From Marinibacterium sp. (lineage in GTDB: Bacteria; Pseudomonadota; Alphaproteobacteria; Rhodobacterales; Rhodobacteraceae), in contig JAEPNQ010000003.1 in the NCBI GenBank assembly GCA_017643305.1, positions 62,001-126,000 on the forward strand: DNA of 64,000 bases, read 5' to 3'. The notes below the pieces were generated by a model. That model was not told the DNA's origin. It ran no database searches and saw only the letters and a list, made by a program, of their open reading frames with translations. Numbering within the stretch: the stretch's first letter is position 1; the number at the start of each line of letters is the position of its first letter. The position numbers and the translations under genes were made by a program. Below, piece by piece: positions 53,536-62,989 of this stretch.

Positions 53536-54858
53536 CGCAGCTTTACCGTTCGGGGCCATGATGTCTGTCGGGCCCTGACGGCCGCGCAGGAGTGTTTGCG
53601 CAATCCGGTGCCAGCCAGTTGCGTCAGCGGCGTTAACGGTTTCCCCCGGGGCCAGCACGGGCAACCTAAGCTGTTTGGACATCTCCTATAAGCGCGCGGC
53701 AACATTCACGGTATCACCAAAAACTGAATATTCGAGGCGGGTTTCATAGCTCACAACACCGCTGAACACGGCCCCAAAATGCAGGCCAATACCCGCATCA
53801 GTAGGTGTGTTGTGAGAACGCACGCGGGCCGTTGACCATTCCTGCATCGCGGCATTCAAAGCAACGGCACAGTTCAACCCGTTCATTGCGGCCTACTGCG
53901 GCATGTCTGGTTCTGTAAACAGCACCAACGCCGCGTCACCCATGAACTTGTCGATCACCCCACCATGGTCTTCGACCACCCGCGCAACGAGGCGCCGGAA
54001 TTCGGTAACGAAATCGGATACCTCGCGCGGTGTCATAGTTTCCGACAACTGGGTGAATCCGGGAATATTAATGAATAAAACTGCGATTTCTTCGCGCTGC
54101 CCTTCGCGCAGATCCTCTAACCGCCCGGCTGCCAGTTGCGGCGCCAGCTTTGCGGGCAGATACCGGGTCAGGTTCGCGTTGCGGATCGTCGCATCGATGG
54201 ACTGGAACAGCAGCAGCCGGGTACGTCGCGCTGCAACCACCAGTATGACACCGGCCAGAGCGATCATGATCAATCGCATCACGTTGGGCGGCGGGCCCAG
54301 TAACAGCCAGATCACACTGTCACCCTGCCCTTTGATCGCCCCCGCATCAGCCGCCACGATTATTGCGATCCCCGCCACAAGCACACTGACAAATACCGCC
54401 AGTACCCGCGGATTCCCACGCAGGACACCAAAGCTCAGGACCAGCGGCACCAGCCAGACAGACGGGAACACAAACACCGCGTCCCCGCTCAGCTGCGTGT
54501 TATCCATGCTGGCTTTCAGGCTGAACACCACAAACAGGGAACCCGCCACCGCGGCGGGCCAGATCATCCGCCGGTGAAACACGCGCGTGCAGATCGCCAG
54601 CCAAATCAGAACCCCAATCAGAAGATAGGCCAGCATCGTGGCCAGCACGGCATAACCTTGCCGGATGAGCACCGCATGTTCGACCTCTTCTATCGGTGGA
54701 AAGGCAATTGCGAAAAAGGTCAGCAATCCCAACGCCACAGCAGTGCGAGCGATAGAAACAAGGCGTTCGGCTTCCACTTCTGCATCGCACAGAAGCACTT
54801 CGATTTCTGGTTTTTCCGTTGGTGCGTTCATGAGCGGCGGCTCGCCCGTATCGTCCAT
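53509..54858 (-). pseudogene. Class III adenylate/guanylate cyclase with two in-frame TAG codons
   Basis: From 54858 the frame encodes an N-terminal region with about six membrane helices (residues 35-225), then the catalytic start VLFINIPGFTQLSETMTPRE and HGGVIDKFMGDAALVLF. TAG at 53895-53893 ends it after EPDMPQ. The same frame goes on AAMNGLNCAVAL...GIGLHFGAVFSGVVS...YSVFGDTVNVAARL, meets TAG at 53688-53686, and continues EMSKQLRLPVLAP... to TAA 53511-53509. Read through it would be about 449 codons. The first metal-binding aspartate is Asn (FIN for FxD). Two stops plus a lost catalytic residue show a dead enzyme. Confidence 0.85.
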
Positions 54859-54869
54859 ACCCAGCTTAT

Positions 54870-56108
54870 CTAGGCATCCGGCTTGGTCAATGGAACGACC
54901 TGCCCGCTTTCCTTGACACCTGCATCGTCAAAATCAAAACGATCCAGCCGTAATGCCCGTTGCCCAGCCTTTTGCGCGCTGATCTTGATTTCTCCAACGT
55001 CTTTTTGGGCTTGGGCAAAATGCCGGTCCAGGTTACCGACCCGGTCACCCAATCGCTCAACATCCTTGTGCAGCATGGACAATTCCTTGCGGATCGCCCC
55101 CGCCTGTTCACGCATCCGGGCGTCTTTCAGGATCGCTCGCATGGTATTCAACGTCGCCATGCAGGTGGTTGGCGAAACGATCCAGACCCGAGCGTCAAAG
55201 CTTTCGCGAACCAGTTCGGGGAAGCTGGCGTGCAGTTCGGCATAAACCGCCTCAGACGGCAGGAACATCAACGCGCCATCTGCTGTCTCCCCATCGAGGA
55301 TATAGCGTTCCGAAATCGCCTTGATATGGGTCCGCACCGCCACGCGCATCAGGCGCGCAGCCTCGTTCAACTGTGGCTGGGTTTCCGCCCGGCGCAGTGC
55401 CTCATAGGCTTCCAATGGGAACTTGCTGTCAATCACGATGGGCCCCGGCGGGTTGGGCAAATGGATCAGGCAATCCGCCCTGCGGCTGTTCGAAAGGGTC
55501 ACTTGAAACGCATATGCATCCGGCGGCAGGGCTTTGCTGACAATATCGTTCAACTGGATTTCGCCAAACGCACCGCGTGTCTGTTTGTTCGACAGAATGT
55601 CCTGCAAGCTCAGTACATCGCCGGACAGCTTGGTAATATTGTCCTGCGCCTTGTCGATTGCTGCCAACCGTTCCTGCAATGCCGTCAACGAGGTCGCTGT
55701 CTGCTTCGACGATCCGTGTAGCGTTTCTTTCATCCGTTCCTGCATTTCGGCCAACGCCCGTGCCGAACGCATCGCATTGTCCGCCAGCCGGTCGTTCATC
55801 TGCTGTTGCACCGCCGCCAGCCGTGTTTCCATGGTCTGGACCACCTGCAACTGCGCGTTGGTCTGCGTGTCGGACACATTCTGCAACCCACCGCGCAACG
55901 CCTCCTGCCCCTGCCCAAGCTGTTGTACGTTCTGCCCCAGCACCGCCAGTTGCTGCACCAATGGCTCCATCGTCCGCGCCGATCGGTTGGTTGCCCGCAG
56001 CCCCAGCCAAAGCAGGATCAGGATCAGACACAACACGCCACCCGCCACTATAATGGCCAGCGCGACCGGGTCCTCCAGCGATACCACTTTTCCAGCAATC
56101 TCGATCAT
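54870..56108 (-). CDS. rmuC: DNA recombination protein RmuC
   Basis: Conserved nuclease-fold protein that limits inversions between short repeats. There is an N-terminal membrane anchor (VALAIIVAGGVLCLILILLWLGL, about 15-37) and a long coiled coil (40-165). The RmuC domain follows, with RGAFGEIQLNDIVSKALPPDAYAFQ, IVIDSKFPLEAYEAL (the nuclease-like core with D and K) and MFLPSEAVYAEL. Length is 412 residues. The ATG overlaps the mutL stop (ATGA), so both are translated together, linking two genome-stability functions. Confidence 0.93.
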   Translation of the reverse strand: MIEIAGKVVSLEDPVALAIIVAGGVLCLILILLWLGLRATNRSARTMEPLVQQLAVLGQNVQQLGQGQEALRGGLQNVSDTQTNAQLQVVQTMETRLAAVQQQMNDRLADNAMRSARALAEMQERMKETLHGSSKQTATSLTALQERLAAIDKAQDNITKLSGDVLSLQDILSNKQTRGAFGEIQLNDIVSKALPPDAYAFQVTLSNSRRADCLIHLPNPPGPIVIDSKFPLEAYEALRRAETQPQLNEAARLMRVAVRTHIKAISERYILDGETADGALMFLPSEAVYAELHASFPELVRESFDARVWIVSPTTCMATLNTMRAILKDARMREQAGAIRKELSMLHKDVERLGDRVGNLDRHFAQAQKDVGEIKISAQKAGQRALRLDRFDFDDAGVKESGQVVPLTKPDA

Positions 56109-57940
56109 GTCCGCCCAAACAACCGTTCAATATCTGCCAGCTTCAACTCCACATAAGTAGGCCGCCCGTGGTTGCACTGCCCAGAATGCGGTGTCACCTC
56201 CATCTCGCGCAGCAGCGCGTTCATCTCTTCCGCGCACATCCGCCGCCCCGATCGGACTGAACCATGACAGGCCATCCGGCTGAGAATAGCCTCGATCCGC
56301 GCCTGCACCAGATCGCTTTCGCCCAGATCATCCAGCTCATCCAGAACGTCGCGCAGCAGCGCCTCGGCGTTGACCTCTCCCAGCACCGCAGGCGTTTCCC
56401 GCACCGCAATCGCGTTACCGCCAAACGGCTCAATCCGCAGGCCCAGCGCGGCCAGCTTGTCCGCTTGCCCCAACAGACGCGCGCAATCGTTCTGGCACAG
56501 TTCCACAATCTCCGGGATAAGCAGCGCCTGCGCCGCCACACCATTTTCCACCATCTGGTGTTTCAGCTTTTCATAGACCAGCCGCTCATGTGCGGCGTGC
56601 TGGTCTACGATTACTATTCCGTCAACGGTCTGTGCCACGATGTAGTTTTCATGCACCTGCCCACGCGCCACACCCAGCGGCAGGTCCTGCGCCTCTGGCT
56701 CAGCCTCCTGGGCCGATGGCTCCACTGTCCGCGCTGCATACTCCGCAGCCATTTCCTGAAAACCTAGCACGAAATCGGGTTCCGCGATCGAGCGCGGCAC
56801 GCCAATGGGCCGGTCCATCTGGTAAACCCGCGGCGATGCAAGCTCCACTCGCGCAGCGCCCAACATTCCATCCGCCACGGTAGACGACGCCCGGTGCCCG
56901 GCTTCAGCCAGCGCATGGCGCAAGGCTGACACGATCAGCCCCCGCGCCATCCCGGGGTCGCGGAACCGCACCTCAGATTTGGCCGGGTGCACATTCACAT
57001 CCACCAACTGCGGATCGCAGGTCAGAAACAGTGCCGCCGCCGGGTGCCGGTCCCGGCTCAGAAAATCAGCATAGGCCGCGCGCAAGGCCCCTGTCAGCAT
57101 CTTGTCCCGCACAGGCCGTCCATTCACAAACAGGAACTGCGCCACCGCCGCCCCACGCGAATAGGTCGGCAGCCCGGCAAATCCGTGCAGGCGCAGACTG
57201 TCCCGCTCCGCATCTATCCGCACGGCGTTCTCACAAAACTCCCGCCCCAGCACCTGCGCCAGCCGCCCGACCAGCGCATCAAACAAATCGCCGCTCTGCG
57301 GATCGGCCCGGAACACCACCCGCGCCGGCTCCCGCCCCATATCATTCAACGTGAACCCAACAGCAGGTTCCGCCATCGCCAGCCGCTTGACCACATCGGA
57401 AATCGCCTGCGCCTCGGCCCGGTCGGACCGCATAAACTTCAAACGTGCGGGCGTGGCAAAAAACAGATCCCGCAACTCCACCTGCGTGCCCGGCGGGGCT
57501 GCCGCAGGCCGCGCCCGCGCCTCAGTCCCACCATCGATCCGCAACACTGCCGCATCCCGGCCCGCCGCCCGGCTGGTGATCGCCAACCGGCCCACAGCGC
57601 CCAGCGAAGGCAACGCCTCACCCCGGAACCCAAAACTTTGGATGTTCAACATATCAGACCCATCAATCTTTGACGTAGCGTGCCGGGTCAAAGCCAGCGG
57701 TAGATCGTCCTCGGTCATGCCGCAGCCATCATCAGTCACCCGGATCAGCGTCTTGCCGCCATCGGCATAATCGACGGTGATCCGTGTTGCGCCGGCGTCC
57801 AGCGCGTTTTCCACCAACTCCTTCACGGCGGACGCTGGCCTTTCCACCACCTCACCCGCCGCAATCCGGTTGACCGCCGCCTCATCCAGCTGGCGGATCT
57901 CTGGGCGCATATCGCCGATTTTGGGGCTAGCAGAAACCAT
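56105..57940 (-). CDS. mutL: DNA mismatch repair protein MutL
   Basis: GHKL ATPase that links mismatch recognition to strand removal. The N-terminal domain has IAAGEVVERPASAVKELVENALDAGA, DDGCGM and TRHATSKI, with FGFRGEALPS. The C-terminal domain has DQHAAHERLVYE, the endonuclease motif DQHAx2Ex4E, plus ACHG and CNHGRPT, so it should nick DNA itself, as in bacteria without MutH. Length of 611 residues is typical. M11 (57910) is an alternative start. rmuC follows with overlap. Confidence 0.95.
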   Translation of the reverse strand: MVSASPKIGDMRPEIRQLDEAAVNRIAAGEVVERPASAVKELVENALDAGATRITVDYADGGKTLIRVTDDGCGMTEDDLPLALTRHATSKIDGSDMLNIQSFGFRGEALPSLGAVGRLAITSRAAGRDAAVLRIDGGTEARARPAAAPPGTQVELRDLFFATPARLKFMRSDRAEAQAISDVVKRLAMAEPAVGFTLNDMGREPARVVFRADPQSGDLFDALVGRLAQVLGREFCENAVRIDAERDSLRLHGFAGLPTYSRGAAVAQFLFVNGRPVRDKMLTGALRAAYADFLSRDRHPAAALFLTCDPQLVDVNVHPAKSEVRFRDPGMARGLIVSALRHALAEAGHRASSTVADGMLGAARVELASPRVYQMDRPIGVPRSIAEPDFVLGFQEMAAEYAARTVEPSAQEAEPEAQDLPLGVARGQVHENYIVAQTVDGIVIVDQHAAHERLVYEKLKHQMVENGVAAQALLIPEIVELCQNDCARLLGQADKLAALGLRIEPFGGNAIAVRETPAVLGEVNAEALLRDVLDELDDLGESDLVQARIEAILSRMACHGSVRSGRRMCAEEMNALLREMEVTPHSGQCNHGRPTYVELKLADIERLFGRT

Positions 57941-58015
57941 ACCCCAAAACCTAGCACACTATCCCCCGATTCTGCCAGACCATCCCACCCGTAGAAGCGC
58001 CCCTTAAATGGGAGG

Positions 58016-58060
58016 GTGGGCGGGGCGATGGGCGCAGCCCGAGCGCCGTCCCGCCCGACC
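58016..58060. repeat. REP-like palindromic element, copy B
   Basis: GC-rich dyad between the divergent mutL and oxoprolinase genes, with central hairpin GGGC-GCA-GCCC (58030-58040). It shares most positions with copy A (32595-32640). Upstream bases 57988-58015 add further GC-rich inverted segments. Confidence 0.55.
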
Positions 58061-58121
58061 CCAATTGACATCCCTTGCCCCTGTGGCGATCACTGGCGCA
58101 ACACAGCCAAAAGGGTAGGAC

Positions 58122-61100
58122 ATGAGCGGCAAGTGGGAATTCTGGATCGACCGGGGCGGCACCTTCACCGACATCGTCGCACGCCGCCCCGATGGCACCT
58201 TGCAAACCCACAAACTGCTTAGCGAAAACCCCGAACGCTACAGCGACGCCGCCGTGCAAGGCATCCGCGACTTGTTGGGCGCCGGCGGCCCGATCCCCGA
58301 AAACAGTATCGGTGCGGTCAAGATGGGCACCACCGTTGCCACCAACGCTCTGCTCGAACGTAAGGGCGAAGACGTTCTACTGCTGATCACCAAAGGTTTC
58401 CGCGACCTTCTGCTTATTGGCTACCAGACCCGCCCCCAACTCTTTGACCTCGACATCCAACGGCCCGAACTGCTCTACCAGCAGGTCGCCGAAATGAACG
58501 AGCGGCTCGACGCCGATGGCAATGTCCTGCAGCCGTTGGACGAAACCACCCTGCGCCAGGCATTGACCGACGCCTATGCCAGCGGCCTGCACGCTGTTGC
58601 CATCGCCGGGCTGCACGCCTATCTGAACCCCGCCCATGAACAACGCGCGGCCCGGATTGCTCGCGAGATCGGCTTTACCCAGATCAGCACCAGCCACGAA
58701 GTCTCCAAACTGGCCAAGCTCGTAGGTCGCGGCGACACCACCGTGGTCGATGCCTACCTTTCCCCAATCCTGCGCCGCTACGTACAGCAGGTTGCAGATG
58801 CGCTCGACATGGGACGCGCCTGTGACCGGCTGCTGTTCATGCAAAGCTCTGGCGGACTGACCGATGCCACGCTGTTTCAGGGCAAGGATGCCATCCTGTC
58901 CGGTCCTGCGGGTGGCATTGTCGGCATGGTCCAGACTGCGGGTGCTGTGGGCCATGGCAAGCTCATCGGCTTTGACATGGGCGGCACTTCCACCGATGTC
59001 AGCCATTACGCGGGCACCTATGAACGGTCCTTCGAAACCGAGGTCGCAGGCGTCCGCATGCGCGCTCCGATGATGGATATACACACGGTTGCCGCCGGCG
59101 GCGGATCCATCTGCCGATTCGCTGAAGGCCGGTTCCAGGTCGGCCCCGAAAGCGCGGGCGCAGATCCCGGCCCAGCCTGCTATCGGCGCGGCGGGCCTCT
59201 TACCGTGACCGACTGCAACGTCATGCTGGGCAAGCTGAACCCAGATCATTTCCCGGCGGTCTTCGGTCCGAATGGTGATGAAAAGCTCGACCTCGTTGCC
59301 GTCCGCGCCGGGTTCGAAGCACTCTCCATACAGGTCGCCCGCGAAACCGGCACCCCGCCGCGCAGCCCGGAAGACATGGCTACCGGCTTCCTGCGCATCG
59401 CCGTGGACAACATGGCCAATGCGATCAAGAAAATCAGCGTCCAGCGCGGCCATGATGTGACCGGCTACACCCTACAATGCTTCGGCGGCGCGGGTGGGCA
59501 GCATGCCTGCCTGGTTGCCGACGCCTTGGGTATGCGTCGTGTGTTCATCCACCCCTATGCCGGAGTCTTGTCGGCCTATGGCATGGGGCTTGCCGAAATC
59601 CGCGCCCTGCGCGAGGTCCAGCATGACGCCCCACTGGAGGAAGCGGACGCCGCGCAAGCCGCACTCGCCACGATCACAGCAGAGGCCAAAGCCGAAGTCC
59701 GTGACCAGGGCGCAGCCCAGATCCGGTCCGAACCACGCGCGCATCTGCGCTATCACGGGTCGCATCAGGCGCTGGAGGTCAGTTTCGGCGCCATCGCCGA
59801 CATGCATGCGGAGTTTGAGGCCCTGCATCGCGCGCGCTTCGGCTTCATTTCACCTGAGCGGCCCATCCTGTTCGAAATGCTCAGCGTCGAGGCCATCGGC
59901 GACACCGGCGAAGCCCCTGCCGCCACGCCATTTGGTGCCGACGACACCCCATTGGCCTATGTCCCGGTCTATGTCGATGGGACCACGCAAAACACACCGC
60001 TCTACGACCGCACCGCGCTGACCCAGGCCGTCCGCATCACCGGTCCGGCCATCATTACCGAACCCACTGGCACCAATATTGTGGAACCGGGCTGGACAGC
60101 CACGCTCGACACGATGGGAAATCTCATCCTCGAGCGGACCGAGGAGCTTGCCCGCGGTAGCGCTGCCGGGACCGAGGCCGACCCGGTCCTGCTGGAAGTG
60201 ATGAGCAACCTGTTCATGTCCGTGGCCGACCAGATGGGCGCGACCCTCGCAAATACCTCTTGGTCCGTGAACATCAAGGAACGGCTGGATTTCTCCTGCG
60301 CGATCTTCGACGAACAGGGTGATCTGGTGGCCAATGCGCCCCATGTCCCGGTACATCTTGGCTCCATGTCCGACAGTATCAAAACCGTGATGCGCGCGAA
60401 TGCTGGTGACATACACGAAGGCGACGCCTTCATGCTGAATTCACCCTATAATGGCGGCACCCACCTGCCCGATGTCACGGTGGTCACGCCAGTGTTTGCA
60501 AATGGCCGCCCGGTGTTTTGGCTGGGCTCGCGCGGGCACCATGCGGATATCGGCGGGCGCACGCCGGGGTCAGCCCCACCCGACAGCACCCATATCGACC
60601 AAGAAGGCGTGCTGATCGACAATGTCCGTCTGGTGTCCAAAGGCGTGCTACAACAGGACACTGCCGAAGCGGTGCTAAGTTCCGGCCGCTATCCCTGCCG
60701 CAACATCCCACAGAACATGGCCGACCTGAAGGCACAGGTGGCTGCCAATGAAACCGGGCGGCGGGAATTGCTGCAGGTCTGCGCCACCTACGGCACCGAC
60801 GTGGTCACCGCCTATATGCGCCACGTGCAGGACAATGCCGAAGAAAGCGTGCGCCGCGTGCTGGGCAGCCTGCCGGGCGGGTCCTTCACCTACCCGATGG
60901 ACCATGGCGCGCAGATCCAGGTGACCGTGTCGGTGGATCAGGAGGCGCGCGAAGCAACGATCGATTTCACTGGCACCTCCCCACAGCACCCCGGCAATTT
61001 CAACGCGCCCAGTGCCGTGTGCCGGGCCGTGGTGCTCTATGTCTTCCGCACGTTGGTGGGCCAGAACATCCCACTGAACGAAGGCTGCCTGCACCCGCTG

Positions 61101-61700
61101 AACATCATCATCCCAGAAGGCTCACTGCTGAACCCGACCTATCCGGCTGCAGTGATTTCCGGCAACACCGAAGTCTCCCAGGCGGCCTGCAACGCTCTGT
61201 ACGGCGCCATCGGCTTCATTGCAGGCAGCCAGGCCACGATGAACAATTTCGTCTGGGGAAATGAAGAATTTCAGAACTACGAAACCATCTGTGGCGGTAC
61301 CGGTGCAGGGCCCGGGTTCGATGGCTGCGACGCGGTGCAAACACATATGACCAACACGCGGTCCACCGATCCGGAGATTTTGGAAAAACGCTTCCCCGTG
61401 CGGCTGGAGGAGTTCGGCATCCGCGACGGATCCGGCGGCTCCGGACGCTGGAGCGGCGGTAACGGTTGCGTACGACGCCTGCGGTTCCTGACGCCGGTGA
61501 CAGTGACAACGCTGTGTTCACACCGGATCGTGCCGCCGTTTGGCGTGGACGGCGGCACACCGGGGGCCGTGGGCCTGAATTGGGCCGAGATGCCGGACGG
61601 GGAACGTGTGGACCTAAAAGGCTTCGACGAAATCGACTTGCCGGAAGGCGCGGTTTACGGGATCGCCACGCCAGGTGGCGGGGGTTGGGGAGGCTCCTAG
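58122..61700 (+). CDS. 5-oxoprolinase (ATP-hydrolysing), fused HyuA-HyuB form
   Basis: A 1192-residue enzyme opening 5-oxo-L-proline to glutamate with ATP, or a related hydantoinase. The N-terminal HyuA-like half starts [19 protein letters not shown], with the phosphate motif RGGTFTD, and has [15 protein letters not shown]. The HyuB-like half begins near residue 690 ([20 protein letters not shown]) and contains [21 protein letters not shown] and the glycine-rich end GGGGWG. Fusion in one chain at this length matches eukaryotic-type OPLAH. It precedes deoC by about 155 bases. Start ATG 58122 has AGGAC upstream. Confidence 0.9.
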   Translation: MSGKWEFWIDRGGTFTDIVARRPDGTLQTHKLLSENPERYSDAAVQGIRDLLGAGGPIPENSIGAVKMGTTVATNALLERKGEDVLLLITKGFRDLLLIGYQTRPQLFDLDIQRPELLYQQVAEMNERLDADGNVLQPLDETTLRQALTDAYASGLHAVAIAGLHAYLNPAHEQRAARIAREIGFTQISTSHEVSKLAKLVGRGDTTVVDAYLSPILRRYVQQVADALDMGRACDRLLFMQSSGGLTDATLFQGKDAILSGPAGGIVGMVQTAGAVGHGKLIGFDMGGTSTDVSHYAGTYERSFETEVAGVRMRAPMMDIHTVAAGGGSICRFAEGRFQVGPESAGADPGPACYRRGGPLTVTDCNVMLGKLNPDHFPAVFGPNGDEKLDLVAVRAGFEALSIQVARETGTPPRSPEDMATGFLRIAVDNMANAIKKISVQRGHDVTGYTLQCFGGAGGQHACLVADALGMRRVFIHPYAGVLSAYGMGLAEIRALREVQHDAPLEEADAAQAALATITAEAKAEVRDQGAAQIRSEPRAHLRYHGSHQALEVSFGAIADMHAEFEALHRARFGFISPERPILFEMLSVEAIGDTGEAPAATPFGADDTPLAYVPVYVDGTTQNTPLYDRTALTQAVRITGPAIITEPTGTNIVEPGWTATLDTMGNLILERTEELARGSAAGTEADPVLLEVMSNLFMSVADQMGATLANTSWSVNIKERLDFSCAIFDEQGDLVANAPHVPVHLGSMSDSIKTVMRANAGDIHEGDAFMLNSPYNGGTHLPDVTVVTPVFANGRPVFWLGSRGHHADIGGRTPGSAPPDSTHIDQEGVLIDNVRLVSKGVLQQDTAEAVLSSGRYPCRNIPQNMADLKAQVAANETGRRELLQVCATYGTDVVTAYMRHVQDNAEESVRRVLGSLPGGSFTYPMDHGAQIQVTVSVDQEAREATIDFTGTSPQHPGNFNAPSAVCRAVVLYVFRTLVGQNIPLNEGCLHPLNIIIPEGSLLNPTYPAAVISGNTEVSQAACNALYGAIGFIAGSQATMNNFVWGNEEFQNYETICGGTGAGPGFDGCDAVQTHMTNTRSTDPEILEKRFPVRLEEFGIRDGSGGSGRWSGGNGCVRRLRFLTPVTVTTLCSHRIVPPFGVDGGTPGAVGLNWAEMPDGERVDLKGFDEIDLPEGAVYGIATPGGGGWGGS

Positions 61701-61855
61701 ATAGAGTGGCCAGAACAATCGTTTTTGTCACGGTCACCGCGATTCCCCAGTTTCAGCGGCTTGGGCAGGACAAAACCCCAAGGCAAAACGCACCCCCTCC
61801 CCATTGCCAACCCCAGCCCCCCATGCCACCCTCCCCGCGACCTGGAGGACCACCC

Positions 61856-62845
61856 ATGACCACCCTGACCCGCGAAACCACCGCGCAGTTGCCGCAGGTG
61901 TCCGAGCCCCGCAATCCGGGGATGGATCTGGATCTCGATTGGGTGCGCGCTGTGCAGGCCAATACCTCGGCCATCGAACGGCGGGCCGCTACGTTACCGG
62001 GGCGGCGGTCGGTCAAGAAAGACTGGCAGGCCGCGTGGCTGTGCAGGGCAATCTCCTGCATCGATCTGACCACACTCAGCGGCGATGACACCGCCGACCG
62101 GGTGCGCCGCCTCTGCGCCAAGGCGCGGCAACCGGTGCGGGCGGATCTGCTGGATGCGCTGGGGATGGACGGGCTAACCGTTGGTGCGGTTTGTGTTTAT
62201 CACGACATGGTCGCCACGGCGGTGGACGCGCTGCAGGGTACCAATATCCCGGTCGCTGCTGTCAGCACCGGGTTTCCCGCAGGCCTGTCCCCGTTTCACC
62301 TGCGCGTGGCCGAGATTGGCGAAAGCGTGAAGGCAGGCGCTAAGGAGATCGACATCGTCATCTCCCGCCGTCTGGTTCTCGGTGGCGACTGGCAGGCGCT
62401 GTACGACGAAATGCGCACCTTTCGGGACGCCTGCGGTGACGCGCATGTCAAAGCGATCCTTGCGACCGGGGAGCTTGGCACGCTGCGTAATGTCGCCCGC
62501 GCCTCGCTGGTCTGCATGATGGCGGGGGCGGATTTCATCAAGACCTCCACCGGCAAGGAAAGCGTGAACGCGACCCTCCCCGTGAGCCTGGTGATGATCC
62601 GCGCCATCCGCGACTACTGGCAGCGCACCGGTTATCGCGTGGGCTACAAACCGGCAGGTGGGATTTCCAAGGCCAAGGATGCGCTGGTTTATCTAAGCCT
62701 GATGAAGGACGAACTGGGCGACCGGTGGCTGCAGCCCGACATGTTCCGCTTCGGGGCATCGTCGCTGCTGGGCGATATCGAACGGCAGTTGGAACACCAC
62801 GCGACCGGCGCCTATTCCGCCGGGCACCGCCATGCAGCAGGGTAA
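61856..62845 (+). CDS. deoC: Deoxyribose-phosphate aldolase DeoC
   Basis: Class I aldolase splitting 2-deoxyribose 5-phosphate into glyceraldehyde 3-phosphate and acetaldehyde. Start ATG 61856 has GGAGG upstream; the longer frame overlaps oxoprolinase. Schiff-base lysine K229 is in DFIKTSTGKES, with partner K265 (GYKPAGGI), and D166 (EIDIVIS). Length of 329 residues matches the longer (eukaryote-like) DeoC group. The following aldehyde dehydrogenase could oxidise the acetaldehyde. Confidence 0.93.
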   Translation: MTTLTRETTAQLPQVSEPRNPGMDLDLDWVRAVQANTSAIERRAATLPGRRSVKKDWQAAWLCRAISCIDLTTLSGDDTADRVRRLCAKARQPVRADLLDALGMDGLTVGAVCVYHDMVATAVDALQGTNIPVAAVSTGFPAGLSPFHLRVAEIGESVKAGAKEIDIVISRRLVLGGDWQALYDEMRTFRDACGDAHVKAILATGELGTLRNVARASLVCMMAGADFIKTSTGKESVNATLPVSLVMIRAIRDYWQRTGYRVGYKPAGGISKAKDALVYLSLMKDELGDRWLQPDMFRFGASSLLGDIERQLEHHATGAYSAGHRHAAG

Positions 62846-62920
62846 AGCGCGCGGGGGGCTCAACCCCGACATCCAACTTCACGCCCAACCGGCCGGCACA
62901 TTTAATGATCGCAGCAGGGA

Positions 62921-62968
62921 ACCGGACTTTTGCCAAAAGTCCGGTCCGTTTTCTTTGCAAGAAAACGG
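62921..62968 (+). terminator. Two abutting hairpins between deoC and the aldehyde dehydrogenase gene
   Basis: First stem ACCGGACTTTT-GCC-AAAAGTCCGGT (62921-62945), immediately followed by CCGTTTTCTT-TGC-AAGAAAACGG (62946-62968). The second shares its stem with the dnaJ terminator at 8881-8911. Together they could terminate in either direction or reduce read-through into the dehydrogenase gene. Confidence 0.65.
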
Positions 62969-62989
62969 CTGCGACGGAGGAGACAGGTC

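Noticed and set aside
53686..53895. TAG codons of the cyclase read as recoding (pyrrolysine or suppression)
   Set aside because: TAA, TAG and TGA all interrupt genes in this window, a metal-binding Asp is also lost, and no recoding machinery is seen; mutation is simpler.
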